Shown here one piece after another: positions 22,935 to 34,775 of a DNA stretch of 64,000 nt (position 1 is the stretch's first letter; each line of letters opens with the position of its first letter). Location of the stretch: positions 186,001 to 250,000 of the forward strand of contig JAXRKP010000342.1 of the NCBI GenBank assembly GCA_037039925.1. Reading direction: 5' to 3'. The notes beneath the pieces were generated by a model that was not told the DNA's origin, made no database searches, and saw only the letters and a program-made list of their open reading frames with translations. Source of the stretch: Doris montereyensis (lineage: Eukaryota; Mollusca; Gastropoda; Nudibranchia; Dorididae). Position numbers and translations under genes: made by a program.

Positions 22935-25760
22935 AAGACCCTCCACAAAAGCACATTTCTGAACAAAGAATTGCAGCCTTCCTGCAGCCACAGCTTGTTT
23001 TACACACTTTACGGCAGCCGCACTTGATCAGTTCCTGGCAGGATTTGGATGCTTCAGGCATAGGTGTCCAGAATGGAGCAATGCTATTGTCATTGAGAAT
23101 CCAGCCCCATTCAGTGGGGATTTCTTTTGAGTTAATAGCTGACAGAGAATTTCAGCCATCGTGTGTAATTTGTGTGGTCCATGTCAAACAGCAAATGCAT
23201 TAATTGATAAAGTGAATCTACATATAATTCAACATCACCTTCTCTTACTGATCTGATGAATTTTAAGATCGTGAGCTCAGTTTCAAGGATCAATGACTAG
23301 TAGAAAAATGTTCCACGACATTGCTTTGACTCCTTGCACCATATTTCGAAGGCTTTGTCGTTTCTAATTGTTTCATCGTCAATTGCCTGAAGGTATGCGT
23401 CTTGTTGGAGACAATAACGAGCTGCGGCGGTAACTTCATGCGCATGCCTGCAACGCTTGAGATGAGAAGCTTTCAACATTGAACCTGCTGTACCAGGCCC
23501 ACACAGGCCAGATTTTGTTATCGCCTCGGTCCATCTACTTCCGCCAAGTACAAATCCAACCATTTTAAGAAGAGCCATCTCTATATGCAACCCACCAAGA
23601 AAGATATCAATTTTGTTTTCTCCATATTCTCCTGACCATGTCCATTGAACTTGTTTGGCAAGCGCGTATAATGGTTGATCAACGGCAATGACTGGTGTCT
23701 GTCCTGGATTGAGATATTCAACAGCTTTCTTAATGACATCCATACAATGCTTCACGGTGGCGATATGATTGGCACTGTCATACAACATGGGTAACATACT
23801 AATTATCGAAATGTCCCATGCTTCATTTTCTGTAGCAACAGCATTGAAAGCTGCAAATGTTAGGTTTTCCGATGAAGCTTGCAGTTTATCTGAGACGTGC
23901 TGTGACCATGTGCTCTGCCGGCAGAATGTGACTAAAAAAGTATAGGTTAGTGAACGCTAGGCATTTGATGCTTAAACACATTGTTTGGAATATGCATCAC
24001 TTCTGTAAATTCTGTTGGCAAATCCATTACATTCTTGCATGAATGGCTAATTTTTAAATTTTTCTTTGGGATGCCATGCTGTTTTTCTGTTGAATTTTGA
24101 AATAAGGACATCCCTATGCCATGAAAAGAATCTTTGGCGGTTGCCGATGATGGTTTATAATCAATATTGTCCACAGCAGCAGTTGTAAAAACTTTTTTTC
24201 CGCAATGATGATGGACAAACAAAACCCTCGGATTCATACTCAGGGCATACCGAATTGGCAGTGTCCGTTTAAAAAAGTCATAACTCTCGTATATGAGACA
24301 CAGATGCCTAAGTGAATGAGTGTATCAACTAAACCTTTCGATCGTGGTTGGCCGTGGATTTTTAGTTCAACGTATAGAGGGGTGGACGTTTCTTTGTACT
24401 TGATATAGCGTTTCTGTTTCTCTGCGCTGTCAGTTTCTGCTCTTGCTCTCTGTACAGAGTTAAAAATAATAAGTTGACCGAGCATCATTGCCTCTTTCTG
24501 GCGAATGCTTAGATCATCTTCTACACTACTTCCAATCAATATCATTTTCATCAACACCAGCAGAGAATGGGGATCACTACTGTCAATGGGATTTGAAAAT
24601 GTTCCTTCAAAAGAGAATACTTGATGGTTGATGATATCTCTCCGGATTAGTTTTGCTGTGTGCATAATATTGACTACATCACTATCAGACTTGCCTTCTA
24701 AAGCTGTCTTCATCAAGCCTATCTTTCAAATGGGTGGTATGTATTCTCTCAGTTCCTTTTGATCCATATTCTTTTAAACGGTCATTGAACATTTTCCCGA
24801 TGTGTCGCAAGTGTAAATTCTTGGCGTGTCCCCCGAAGCGCCCTCCTCCAGAAACGAGACAAGTTCTGCTAGAACAGTATTTTCCACTTGGTTTATATCC
24901 GGTTCGATAGAATGCCTTTCCCTTACTTCATGACACAAAGTTAGCAGGCATTTTCGATGATAATGAGCCTCTTGCGCAACCATATCGCCATGTGTAAATT
25001 TTGCCAGTAGCTTTGCGTCTTTTGTTTTCTCTGCAATCATTTTACCTTGTCTCTTACCTCTAAAGTCATGACAAAATGCAGTTTCATTTCTATCATCTTC
25101 CTCCTTTTCACAGAAAAAAACCAATTTGCTCTGTTAGCGTCTATTGCCGAAATTGCTATGTTAGCGTCTATTGCCGAAATTGCTATGTTAGCGTCTATTG
25201 CCGAAATTGCTATGTTGGTGTTAGCGTCTATTGCCGAAATTGCTATTGTTAGCGTCTATTGCCGAAATTGCTATGTTAGCGTCTATTGCCGAAATTGCTA
25301 TGTTAGTGTTAGCGTTAGTGTCTATTGCCGAAATTCCTACGCTGGATTTGCCGAAATAAATGTTGGCGTAGAAGTCGCACGTCTACGTGTTTGTGCTTCA
25401 TGGCCAGTTTTGTCAGAATGAAGAAATGTGCCAGAGGAGGAGCTTTCCGATACCTTTTTCATCACCGTTGAAGTTTGGTGTTGTTGAATCTTGCACCACA
25501 TGATTTGTGCCACTTGTCAGCATGCTCCCTTAGCGTTGTTGCAAGATCATCTCCTTCATCCATTGATGAAATGGCTAAGCTTAACTCATCTTCCGTCGTG
25601 TGGGAAAGACATTCGTGTATGATCATTTCGAAGGTTTTGTACCCTTGAACTTTGAAGCGTTTTGTTTGGCAGGGCATTCTAAGTTTTCATGTGTATCGGT
25701 CTGGCATATAGTACATTTAGTACATTCAAGGGTTTCTATAAAATTATTTTTAGACATTAT
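22935..25760 (-). pseudogene. Decayed member of a large multi-copy uncharacterised gene family with a Cys-rich (CXC-like) C-terminus
   Basis: Minus-strand frames follow one protein order. The N-terminus at about 25760 has CTKCTICQTD (zinc-finger-like). Next are DEGDDLATTLREHADKWHKS (25677-25462), CEKEEDDRNETAFCHDFRGK and HYHRKCLLTLC (25124-24774), SSVEDDLSIRQKEAMMLGQL (24716-24240), VDNIDYKPSSATAKDSFHG (24237-23947) and PVIAVDQPLYALAKQ with IDIFLGGLHIEMALLKMVG (23797-23297). The tail at 23130-22935 reads CGCRKVCKTSCGCRKAAI then C-rich. I recognise the arrangement from a family present in many copies in mollusc and cnidarian genomes; its biochemical role is unknown to me. The usual region between the last two blocks is missing, and frameshifts plus a minisatellite interrupt the rest. 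Confidence 0.65.
25132..25345. repeat. 27-bp minisatellite, about seven copies
   Basis: The unit TTAGCGTCTATTGCCGAAAT plus TGCTATG is repeated with short GTTAGTG-type irregularities. It lies between two coding blocks of the decayed gene at 22935-25760. The 9-codon periodicity creates the artefact frame LASIAEIAM on the plus strand. Confidence 0.95.
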
Positions 25761-26179
25761 CGATGACATGTAAAGATCAGTTCAAAGCGATCTTAAAATG
25801 AGATTCAGCATAAGAACACAGAATGAATGCTTTCACTGAATTTAGATATCAAAGGTCATGTCTAACAAGCAGCAGACAGAACCTATACAGCAACCGCTTG
25901 ACTCTGTTGTCGTTATTAACAAGGCAGCGGAAAATGTTATCCTGGAGAAACGGAACAAATTTGAGTGAACACCGTTTTGAACCCTGACACAAATCTTCAC
26001 ACACATTCAAGAGGGACATACCAAAGGCAACTGACGTTGAACAAGACGCACAATGCTTTGGGTTGCGTAGTGCGGTAAGAAAGAAGAGAAAAAAGTAAAA
26101 TGTATTGCCTTGAGACTGCCACGAGTGACACTGGCACTGCGCTTGCCTCTGCGTTTGCCGTTGAGGGGGGGGGGGGCAT
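25761..26179. other. Short non-coding interval
   Basis: No gene or clear repeat apart from a G12 run at 26165-26176. Confidence 0.4.
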
Positions 26180-26400
26180 CATCAGATCGAGAGTAGATCT
26201 ACTCGATACTGGGGTTAGGCGGGTAGGCATGAATGATACTTTTTCCACCTTTTAAATTTATAAAATCTGTAATGGTGGCTTAGATGAATGAAATTTCTAC
26301 TCAAAGACGGCAAAACATAAAAATGTTCCTCAAATGTCATTTTTGGTAGCAAAAATTCCTTAAATGAAAACAATCTTGGGATCATTTAAAATGAAAATTT
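26180..26400. repeat. Dispersed repeat family Z, copy 1
   Basis: Shares TACTCGATACTGGGGTTA, GGCTTAGATGAATGAAATTT and CTTGGGATCATTTAAAA with diverged copies at 32240-32640 and 32735-33010. The mobile class is not known. Confidence 0.6.
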
Positions 26401-26999
<599 letters not shown>

Positions 27000-27155
27000 T
27001 GTATCAATCATCAATTACTTGAAACAGTCATAATGCGTTCTTTGCGTTGCCGTCACTACTACAACTCATCGTACGACAAAATTTACACGTATTTCCCCAT
27101 GCATGCCTAGCGGAGTAAATCTAGTCTACACTACAAATACTGCCATAGAGGAAAC

Positions 27156-27272
27156 ATGATGTCGACGCTTAAATCCTTGAAGCGGGATATTGTATCAGTG
27201 TTGAAGAAACCTGGGCTTGTGATGTCAGTGATCTCAATATGGTCGATGTTAGCATGGCTGGCCAACCAACAG
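27156..27272 (+). CDS. Candidate first exon with a membrane segment
   Basis: An ATG after AAACATG is followed by 39 codons to donor CAG/GTGAGG. It reads MMSTLKSLKRDIVSVLKKPG and LVMSVISIWSMLAWLANQQ, a basic amphipathic start and then a likely transmembrane stretch. No partner exon can be joined with confidence: the block at 30676-30894 is in another phase. Family not recognised. Confidence 0.35.
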
Positions 27273-27383
27273 GTGAGGTTTAAACTTTTGAATTTTTTCC
27301 GTTCATTATTTCGTGTATTGATATCACCATCTAATTACGTGTGCGAGGTCCATGTCACAAGTCATTTCCCATGTCCTTAAGGT

Positions 27384-28155
27384 GGTTGGGGGGGGGGACG
27401 GCACCTGGACTGGCCAGTTTTGGACCAAAACGTTGATTTTCTGTTCTTGGCATATTCGGGTAGAACGATCATTTATCTACAAGTTCATGGCAGAAAAATA
27501 TCCATATGACGTATAATTTTTTTGACAAAATATTTTGTAGGCGAGGGTAGGTAAAAACGGTCAAAATTTTGACGTAATTTACCTTAACACTGACTGAGAA
27601 AATGGCAGTAAAAACCTGTATATTGGCGGTTAATCGCCAAATGTGGCAGCACACGACATTTTACCTCGTTTGCCGACGCCGATCAACGCGTCTCCCATCG
27701 ATGTGTGATATAAGGGGCGTTGCGCGTCAGTGTGTATGTAAACACACGCACAAGCATAGAATATAGAGGAAAAAAACAAATAACTGGTCATTTCGACGTC
27801 TGTTTTCACAACAGTGCACATCTAAACTTAGATTTATAATCATATTTACATAAGTAACAATGCCAGAGACTGTCGAAAGAGTAAGGGGGCTGCTACAACA
27901 AGGGAAACCCGTCCGAAGCGTTTGTTTTGTGCTATTTTCTTTCGATTTTTTTTACTTGATTTTTTCTCGAAATGTAGTTTTTCCACACTAAACTTCTATC
28001 TCCTCCGCCAGCTACCGAACGATTTGTCTTATATTTGGCACACAGGTTCCTCTTGTCAGTGTGAATAGAATGACATCGGGCGTTTTTTGATTATATTGTA
28101 AACTTTTTGAGAATTTTTTTTTTGTAATAAAAATGCCGTTTTTGTATATTCGACA
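27384..28155 (+). mobile_element. Long-TIR element F, copy 1 (right end missing)
   Basis: Begins with a poly-G run and GGCACCTGGACTGG and matches copies at 44103-45091 (inverted) and 49612-50690 along most of its length. Shared blocks include TACAAGTTCATGGCAGAAAA, ATTTTGTAGGCGAGGGTAGG and ACAACAGTGCACATCT. It contains TTGGCGGTTAATCGCCAA, a near-perfect palindrome. It lacks the right inverted terminus. Confidence 0.8.
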
Positions 28156-28249
28156 ACAAAAGGTGTAATTTTGCTACGGCCTGTCCCAGCTACTTTTAAC
28201 ACCCAATACAAATGTACTATAAAATAGTCCTACAAGAACAAATTGAGAT

Positions 28250-28490
28250 CACCTATCCAGAAAAAGCGACCTGGTCTGCTGGAATTTGGTGTTGTGCTCA
28301 CCACGACAATGCCCTCGTCCACAAAGCCAGGATAGTGACAGAACGGCTCCCTGCGACTTCCATCTTTTCCCCAAGATGAAGGAACACCTGCGTGGGCAAA
28401 TATTTGAATCAGAAGGAGACATTAAACTTGCCACTAAAGAGGTCATCAGGTACCTGGGTAAAGCCACGTATGTCACTGTATTAATTTGAC
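28250..28490 (+). pseudogene. Mariner transposase C-terminal fragment
   Basis: HHDNALVHKARIVTERL in one frame and CDFHLFPKMKEHLRGQIFES in another match the last two catalytic blocks of mariner transposases (HDNA and SDFHLFP). About 16 codons normally between them are missing and the frame shifts. The rest of the gene is absent. Confidence 0.85.
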
Positions 28491-28877
28491 GGTTAGTTAC
28501 GGAGAATACAAAAGTGCATTGATAACAGCGATGGTTACGTTCAAAACAGCATAAGATAAATGTATGATTTTGCCAATTTTCGTATAATTTGTTCCAATGG
28601 CTTTTCTTTTATGAATGAGGGGAATTCACTTAGAATTGGACCTTCGTAATATGCTAAGAATGTGGCGATTCTCTTGAGACTCTAAACTGAGTTCACTGTT
28701 ACATGCGTAATCATGTGACAATTAACGAATACGCACACGACAGTAGACGTTCGAGCCCTTTGGGACAAAACAAGACATTATGGACAACAGACGGAATAGA
28801 ACCAGTGACCTCTGAGAAACCGATCACATCGCCATGAAACAGGGGCGTTCTGTGACCTTCTGTGACCTTCGTGACTA
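28491..28877. other. Non-coding interval with a possible tRNA-like SINE head
   Basis: At 28775-28856 the minus strand has CATGGCGATGTGATCGG and a B-box-like GGTTCTATTCC, similar in layout to the SINE heads elsewhere in the window. Otherwise nothing is recognised. Confidence 0.35.
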
Positions 28878-29138
28878 CAGTAGTCGCTGAATAATTACAC
28901 GCTGCATAACTGCACGATTTTCACAAATACACGCTGACGGCTGGTGACCGAACTTTTTCTATTTATTAGATATCCATAAATGCACGTTAGGTATGCATAA
29001 TTGTACGCTCAAAACTACAAAACTGATACAATTATACCTTCTTGCTGGAGTCACTTGGGTAGTTTCCTATAACTGCACGGTACGTGTTATTGCACGCTTT
29101 TTCTTCTCCCAAACTGTGCAATTATCCAGTGACTACTG
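28878..29138. mobile_element. 261-bp Tc1/mariner (pogo-type) MITE
   Basis: Left CAGTAGTCGCTGAATAATTA and right inverse CAGTAGTCACTGGATAATTG are flanked by TA on both sides (28876-28877 and 29139-29140). There is no coding capacity. Confidence 0.85.
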
Positions 29139-29794
29139 TACTTTCCTGGAAAACATAAAGTTTCATTAACAAGGTCTTTCGTGACTTTTAGTAGTTATGT
29201 TCACTCCTTTCAGGGCTAGGCGACTGGTGCCGACGCGGAGGTCGCCGTTGTGGTTTCTCTGGTACAAATTAATGTGTACCTTAGAGTACCTACCCATATT
29301 TGTTCAGCTTATTCCTTTGATTCATCTTTGTCCCAATGTGACTCTAGCATTAGTTATAATTCTTTTAACGTCCTTTTCGTCCCTATCGACTCTGCACATG
29401 GTCTCGCTGGCTTATCTAAACAATGTGATCTCACTGAGTGATAGGGATAAAATCATACCCTTGTCATTACAAGAAGATAATGACCTTTGTCATTACAAGA
29501 AGATAATGACACCATATCCATTTTTCTTAAAAGTGGATTATGTTGCAATCCTATAGGCATTGAAAGACGTGGAGTAAGTTTTGTCATAATATTCAAATCA
29601 TTTAAATCTAAACTATGCAACACCAATAAGTATGAAACCCTAGATTACTACAGCCAATTGACACGATACGACATAGCGTTTACCACTAGATTTCCTCTCA
29701 CGTGAAGGAAATAATAACGTATGGTGGGTCTTTGAATTGTGTGGATCTTAGGCGCAATAACCACTCCCAGGCAGCTTGCTTGATCGTGCTACAC
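29139..29794. other. Non-coding interval with a short hairpin duplication
   Basis: Open frames here lack recognisable motifs. A duplicated hairpin unit lies at 29459-29512. Confidence 0.4.
29459..29512. repeat. Tandem hairpin-forming unit, two copies
   Basis: GTCATTACAAGAAGATAATG with a final AC occurs twice. Its ends GTCATTA and TAATGAC are self-complementary. Confidence 0.8.
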
Positions 29795-29960
29795 ACACAG
29801 CTGCTGTCCAGGAGAAGATCCAGGTGCGATATGACCTTACTTTGTAAGAGTTAAGGGTGTGGGGGGGCGGGGGACACAGCTGCTGTCCAGAGAAGATCCA
29901 GGTGCGATATGTCCTTACTTTGTAAGAGTTAAGGGTGTGGGGGGGGGCGGGGGTGTTCCT
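29795..29960. repeat. Tandem duplication of a ~80-85-bp G-rich unit
   Basis: ACACAGCTGCTGTCCAG, GATCCAGGTGCGATATG and AGAGTTAAGGGTGTGGGGG are repeated once, with a GGGGGGGCGGGGG stretch ending each copy. Confidence 0.85.
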
Positions 29961-30142
29961 TCATCTTGGGTTCAAGAATATATATATATATATGTATATT
30001 GTAAGAAGTCAGTTAAGTCAGCTATATTCGAACCCAGCGAAAGGAAAACGAATCACCTCAGAACATGTGGACTCGACTCTGGCTGTTCTCGTCTCGTCCC
30101 CAAGTACACAGTACATGACGCAATGCGTATGACAGGCCAAAG

Positions 30143-30331
30143 ATGGCGGGGGTCCTTAGATTTAAAGTGGGATCAAGTAACCAACCAATGCGAATAGCAA
30201 ACCATGCCCATTTGGGTCCGAGCAAGTGTTGGATGGTGTTCATCATTGCCATCACTTTGGTTGCCAGTGGTTTTTTTAGTGGTGACGCACGATCGCAGGC
30301 TGCAGCTGTGGGCGGCTTCGACGCCATCTGA
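30143..30331 (+). CDS. Short open frame with a membrane segment (possible microprotein or first exon)
   Basis: The ATG lies in AAAGATGGCGGGGG, a strong animal start context related to TISU. 62 codons follow, starting MAGVLRFKVGSSNQPMRIAN and containing CWMVFIIAITLVASGFF, a likely transmembrane helix. A GTGACG within it could act as a donor. No family is recognised, and it could be chance. Confidence 0.3.
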   Translation: MAGVLRFKVGSSNQPMRIANHAHLGPSKCWMVFIIAITLVASGFFSGDARSQAAAVGGFDAI

Positions 30332-30675
30332 CAGAGATTTGAAAGAGCATGATACTGATGGTCGCCTTTTCCAGAGTTTTCTTAAATTTAAATGACTCCA
30401 TCTGTCATGACAAGGCACGAGGGAATGCAGAAAGAATAATAAACCTCATTGTACAGGATTCAAGTTCATTGGGGGTTTTTTTCTCAGTGGTGTTTGTACC
30501 CTTTTGTATTTTATTGATATTGGTCTCTTTTTTTTATTTAGAGTTACGCAGTTAAGCGTGAAGTGAAAATTGAAAAAAAAGAATAGATATCAAAACTTCA
30601 ACGTAGAACTAAGAAAACTCAATTAAATGTTTTACATTTTTTGTTTTGTTTTTAAAGAATTGACTTTTCCTCCAG

Positions 30676-30894
30676 GTAAATGCTGTGGTGTGGTTCTTCG
30701 TTCGATTCAATTCGATTCGCGAGAAACACACAGAAAACCAGAGGTACCAGATCCAGACAGAGCTTTTACCTTGCTGGTTATTTGCTTCATTTGGATAAAC
30801 TTGCATTTACTGAATTTATGTTCACTGTCAATATCCATGGCTTTCCAACTGCTTGAAAGGGATCTGACGGATGAGTATCAAAATAGGCACGCAG
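30676..30894 (+). CDS. Candidate internal exon, function unknown
   Basis: Acceptor TTGACTTTTCCTCCAG and donor CGCAG/GTAAGT bracket 219 bases. One phase-1 frame is open throughout and reads VPDPDRAFTLLVICFIWINL then SISMAFQLLERDLTDEYQNR, suggesting a membrane helix and a charged loop. Partner exons are not identified. A SINE starts about 60 bp downstream. Confidence 0.35.
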
Positions 30895-30954
30895 GTAAGT
30901 TTGCAAGCTAATATTTAATTTTAATGCGCTTGCACTATCACGTGCACGTGGTTT

Positions 30955-31290
30955 TTATGTTTTTAATTTGATTTGATTTACCCATCACGTCCACAACTAA
31001 GGTGATCTCAGGGTTTTGGGGTAGGATTTTTAATTTTGCCCGACCGCCCCGTTAACTGCCAAGGGATCTTTAACGTGTGTTGTGATCTGCACACGGTACC
31101 TACTTTTTATCGTCAGTCTCCGATGGGACTAGGTGTCGATCCACCCTACCTGAACCAGCGAAGATGATTTTGCTGGGGGGAGAGCGAAATGGAGAAATTT
31201 TTTCAACCATGGGCGGGGCTCGAACCCGTTACCTATTGGTTGAGAGGCCGACACCTTGTCTCTGGACTATCGAGTCCCCAGTCCACGTAG
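30955..31290 (-). mobile_element. tRNA-derived SINE, copy A
   Basis: On the minus strand the head has TAGTCCAGAGACAAGG and B box GGTTCGAGCCC. The body holds TGGATCGACACCTAGTCC, CGTGTGCAGATCACA and AAAGATCCCTTGGCAG, shared with copies at 35340-35675 and 61748-62058. The end is GTGGACGTGATGGGTAAATC. Confidence 0.85.
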
Positions 31291-32239
31291 TTCCCAACGA
31301 AAAACTAAATAAAGAAGAAGAAGAAAAAAGGGAAGATAGGAGACGTTTTTTCAACTTGTCTTCTTGATCTTACTACATGTAACAGGTTGATCGCTTCCTC
31401 TTCCCTTATTCTTCTTCATAAATAGCTGACCAACTCAATTCTTAATTAAAATATTTATTATTGTCAGAGTACATAATTTTAATTCAACCCAAAGATGTTA
31501 GTCGAATTTTGATTTTAAAGTGATGCTTTTATAAAGTCGTCAGTGCTATGTTGAGATTCTGACGGTATCCCTGGTCGGTAGGACAGGGGGGGGGGGGGGC
31601 ATCACAAAACACCATTGTTCTATCTTTTCCTGTTTAAAATTCATCGTGCGTGCGTTTAAAATTTGCCACTGAAAGGAATTTTAACTTAAAATTGTGGTGC
31701 ATGTATTCCATTTAGTTAGGTACGCCTGAACATGTTTGTCTAAAAAGTATAAGCGTCGTTTTCAAATATCATGTTTCAATTTTTTACCCCCCCCCCTTTC
31801 CCCTCCCCATGCGCCGGGTGAAGAAGGACAGTGCGTTGTAATTCATATCCGTTATCGATCTGGTGTATCCAGACCAACAGACGTCATTCATTTATTTAAT
31901 TGATGGGCGGATAGCAAATAGCATTCTCGGGTGGGTATAGAAGGGAAAAGAGTATTGCACTGACTTGCATCTCCATTACCAAATCACTACATGTATCAGC
32001 ATCACTAGTATCAGTCTCATCGGCAACTAATTCATTTTGTTCTCTCTCTCGTCAAGCACGCACATACATACATACACACCCATGCTCAGAGATGCATGCA
32101 CGCCGACTCTTCGTTATGATAAAAAGAGAAAAAAATCAACAACAACAACAACAATCAAATTCTTTCTACAAACAAGCAGGAGAATGTAATGTAAATATAA
32201 GTGAAATAACAACCCATGGGTACCTGCTCCAATAGTACT
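31291..32239. other. Non-coding interval
   Basis: AT-rich with a G14 run (31586-31599) and a C-rich run (about 31786-31797). No gene seen. Confidence 0.45.
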
Positions 32240-32640
32240 GCTTATATTATAATGTTACAGGCATGTTACACCCCTGTGGTGATACCACAGACGATTATAA
32301 GTTGGGGTTAGTATTAGTAGTATACTAAGGTAACGCAGTAGACGCCAACGATAACTATTCCAACTTATTGCTTTTGACCTGTTCAAAATGGCGACCTGGG
32401 TGAATGAAAATTCTCCTCAAAGACGGGGAAACAATGAAAATTATCCTCGGGGAAACAAGAAAACGGGGAAACAATGAAAATCCTCCTTAAAGATGGGGAA
32501 ACAATGAAAATCCTCCTTAAAGACGGGGAAACAATGAAAATGTCAATTAAAATTACATTCTTAATGTCCAATAAACACGTCCTTTTACTTTCAGTAGAAA
32601 ATTTCAAATGAAAATGATCTTGGGATCATTTAAAAACCTA
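32240..32640. repeat. Dispersed repeat family Z, copy 2, with internal ~30-bp minisatellite
   Basis: Starts with GGCATGTTACACCCCTGTGG, like copy 3. At about 32410-32545 the unit AGACGGGGAAACAATGAAAA is repeated four times, while copy 1 has it once. The end matches CTTGGGATCATTTAAAA. Confidence 0.7.
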
Positions 32641-32734
32641 CCTGCAACATATTATGATTATTCTAACGACCTAACAACACAGCCTTTGGCGAACAAAGAA
32701 GGAGCAACTCAGAAAATAATTATATAATATTTAT

Positions 32735-33010
32735 AATATAAAACATGTTACACCCCGGGGTGATACCAAGGACGAGTATTGGATCGAGTCAGTATTCGAT
32801 ACTGAGGTTACACCGGTAGGCGTGAATGACACTATTCCAACTTTTGAATATAAAACCTTTTTTTTTTCAAAATGGCGGCTTAGGTGAATGAACATTCTAC
32901 TCAGAGATAAAGGAAACAATAACATGTTCAATAATTTAACGTCACTTTTTGTAGAAAACTTCCTCAAATGAACACGATCGTGGGAATCTACTGTACATGC
33001 AAAATATGGA
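32735..33010. repeat. Dispersed repeat family Z, copy 3
   Basis: ACATGTTACACCCCGGGGTG, ATTCGATACTGAGGTTACAC and GGCTTAGGTGAATGAACATT match copies 1 and 2. Confidence 0.65.
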
Positions 33011-33640
33011 AACTTCTTATCATCCAGATGGCAATCTGAATGTCCAGGGCATGTTGGTCCCAACACATTGACCAGAGAAACACACTGCACCCAAGGCGTA
33101 TCAAAATGTCCGACACTTCTTTTGTTATAGACCTTCACGCTTGTTATTGTTATGTTATATTATAGTTTATAGACGTTCACCTTTGTTATTATATTACAGG
33201 CCTTCACCTTTTTCAAACAATCGTTTTTTTGTTTGTTTTTTGTTGTTGTTTTGTTCTTATCATCACCCTGCATCATTGTTGTTTTTTTTTCCAGCTGTTA
33301 GTTATAGTTTTACATTTTTTTTAGTTTTATTTTGTTTGCCTTCATAAACCAATATTGCCTGGTCCAAAATAAACGAAACCAATTTAATTCAATATTTTAA
33401 GCTTGACCTCGAATTTCAAAAATTGCGTATTATCTGTTTCTTGTGGAATAATATTTTATTGTAAATGTAATTGTATTTAATTTACAGTACATGTACATAT
33501 GTTTCATCAACATGCGCAATTCACCACTTCCTCTCTCGCTTTACGTACCGTAATCAATCATAGGTGAATGGAAACAAGAGGTTGCTGTCATTAATGGCAA
33601 ACCTACTTAGTACTACTACCGGTACTACTTTGTCACATCG
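33011..33640. other. T-rich non-coding interval
   Basis: TTTTGTTTGTTTTTTGTTG-type low-complexity DNA. No gene. Confidence 0.45.
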
Positions 33641-33648
33641 ATTGTCGA

Positions 33649-34035
33649 AGTTTCCCTGCCCACCATATGCCGTAAGTTTCCCTGCCCACCATATGCGTTA
33701 AGTTTCCCTGCCCACCATATGCCGTAAGTTTCCCCTGCCCACCATATGCGGTACGGGTAAGTTTCCCTGCCCACCATATGCGGTAAATTTCCCTGCCCAC
33801 CATATGCGGTGAGTTTTCCTGCCCACCATATGCGGTAAGTTTCCCTGCCCACCATATGCGTTGAGTTTCCTGCCCACCATATGCGGTGAGTTTCCCTGCC
33901 CACCATATGCGGTGAGTTTCCTGCCCACCATATGCGTTGAGTTTCCCTGCCCACCATTGAGTTTCCTGCCCACCATATGCGTTGAGTTTCCTGCCCACCA
34001 TATGCGGTGAGTTTCCCCTGCCCACCATATGCGGT
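33649..34035. repeat. ~25-bp minisatellite, about 15 copies
   Basis: The unit TTTCCCTGCCCACCATATGC plus GGTGAG or GTTAAG is repeated, with one-base length changes and one truncated unit near 33955. All frames across it (GIWWAG, HMVGRET) are artefacts of the repeat. Confidence 0.95.
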
Positions 34036-34039
34036 GACG

Positions 34040-34130
34040 TCACAGTGATTTTAGAGGAAACAACAAGATGAAATGTTAAGTGGAAGACCGAAGAGTGAAA
34101 GTGAAATGAAAGAAGTAGGATCTACCAGCA
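34040..34130 (+). repeat. Dispersed short repeat W, copy 1
   Basis: GTGATTTTAGAGGAAACAAC followed by purine-rich DNA and TAGGATCTACCAGCA. Related copies on the same strand are at 36600-36675, 52018-52115 and 62862-62945. Confidence 0.6.
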
Positions 34131-34775
34131 CCCCCGCCAATCGCCCACACTACGTCTACTACTACATGTCGTAGTACTACTACTACTATTACATGTACGA
34201 CTACTTCTACCTTGTAATACAAAAGCATTTCACATGCAGTACATTGTCTTACAGCCGGTCTTTATAGTACAATTATAGATCTATATGACTTTTACACTGA
34301 CACTGATTATCTTTATTATTGTAGGAACTTTTCGTTATAACGCCATACCTTTTATAACGTCAAGTTACCACTGGCATAACAGTTGTCGGTATAACGAGGT
34401 TCTTAAGTGTAGTGTTTGGCTCAAATTCAGTACTGAATTATATACTACTAATTACTAGGTCAAGCTAGTGTAAAACTTGCTCAAGGGTCGATCCACATTG
34501 CTCTTTCAAACATATAACAATAAATATAATATTATACAACCACTACAGAAACAAACAAAAAGGAAACTTCCATGCAATTGCCACACCGAGGACACAATCG
34601 ATTGGGAAAGGAGAGTATTCTAAACATCTATGAATACTATGATGTCTATGCCTTTTCGCGGTCAAAGCTGTTAGTTTTAGTTTAGAACATTCGATTGGTT
34701 TTTTCAGTCTCAGTCTCAGTCTCAGGTTTATTTTCTCCGAAATGCAGCACATTAGAACGATATTTAAGCTTCTTA

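Noticed and set aside
25047..25421. Plus-strand protein with LASIAEIAM repeats
   Set aside because: The frame comes from a 27-bp tandem repeat lying within a minus-strand decayed gene.
29197..29705. Open frames of 63-119 codons as a gene
   Set aside because: Overlapping frames without motifs, start context or splice partners. The hydrophobic bias follows T-rich DNA.
27156..30894. Joining the exon candidates at 27156-27272 and 30676-30894 into one gene
   Set aside because: The first ends in phase 0, while the second is open only in the phase-1 frame. In phase 0 it stops after 40 codons.
33625..34043. Repetitive proteins such as HMVGRET or GIWWAG, and a CRISPR-like look of evenly spaced repeats
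   Set aside because: It is a contiguous 25-bp minisatellite without unique spacers, in a eukaryotic genome, and all frames across it are open by periodicity.
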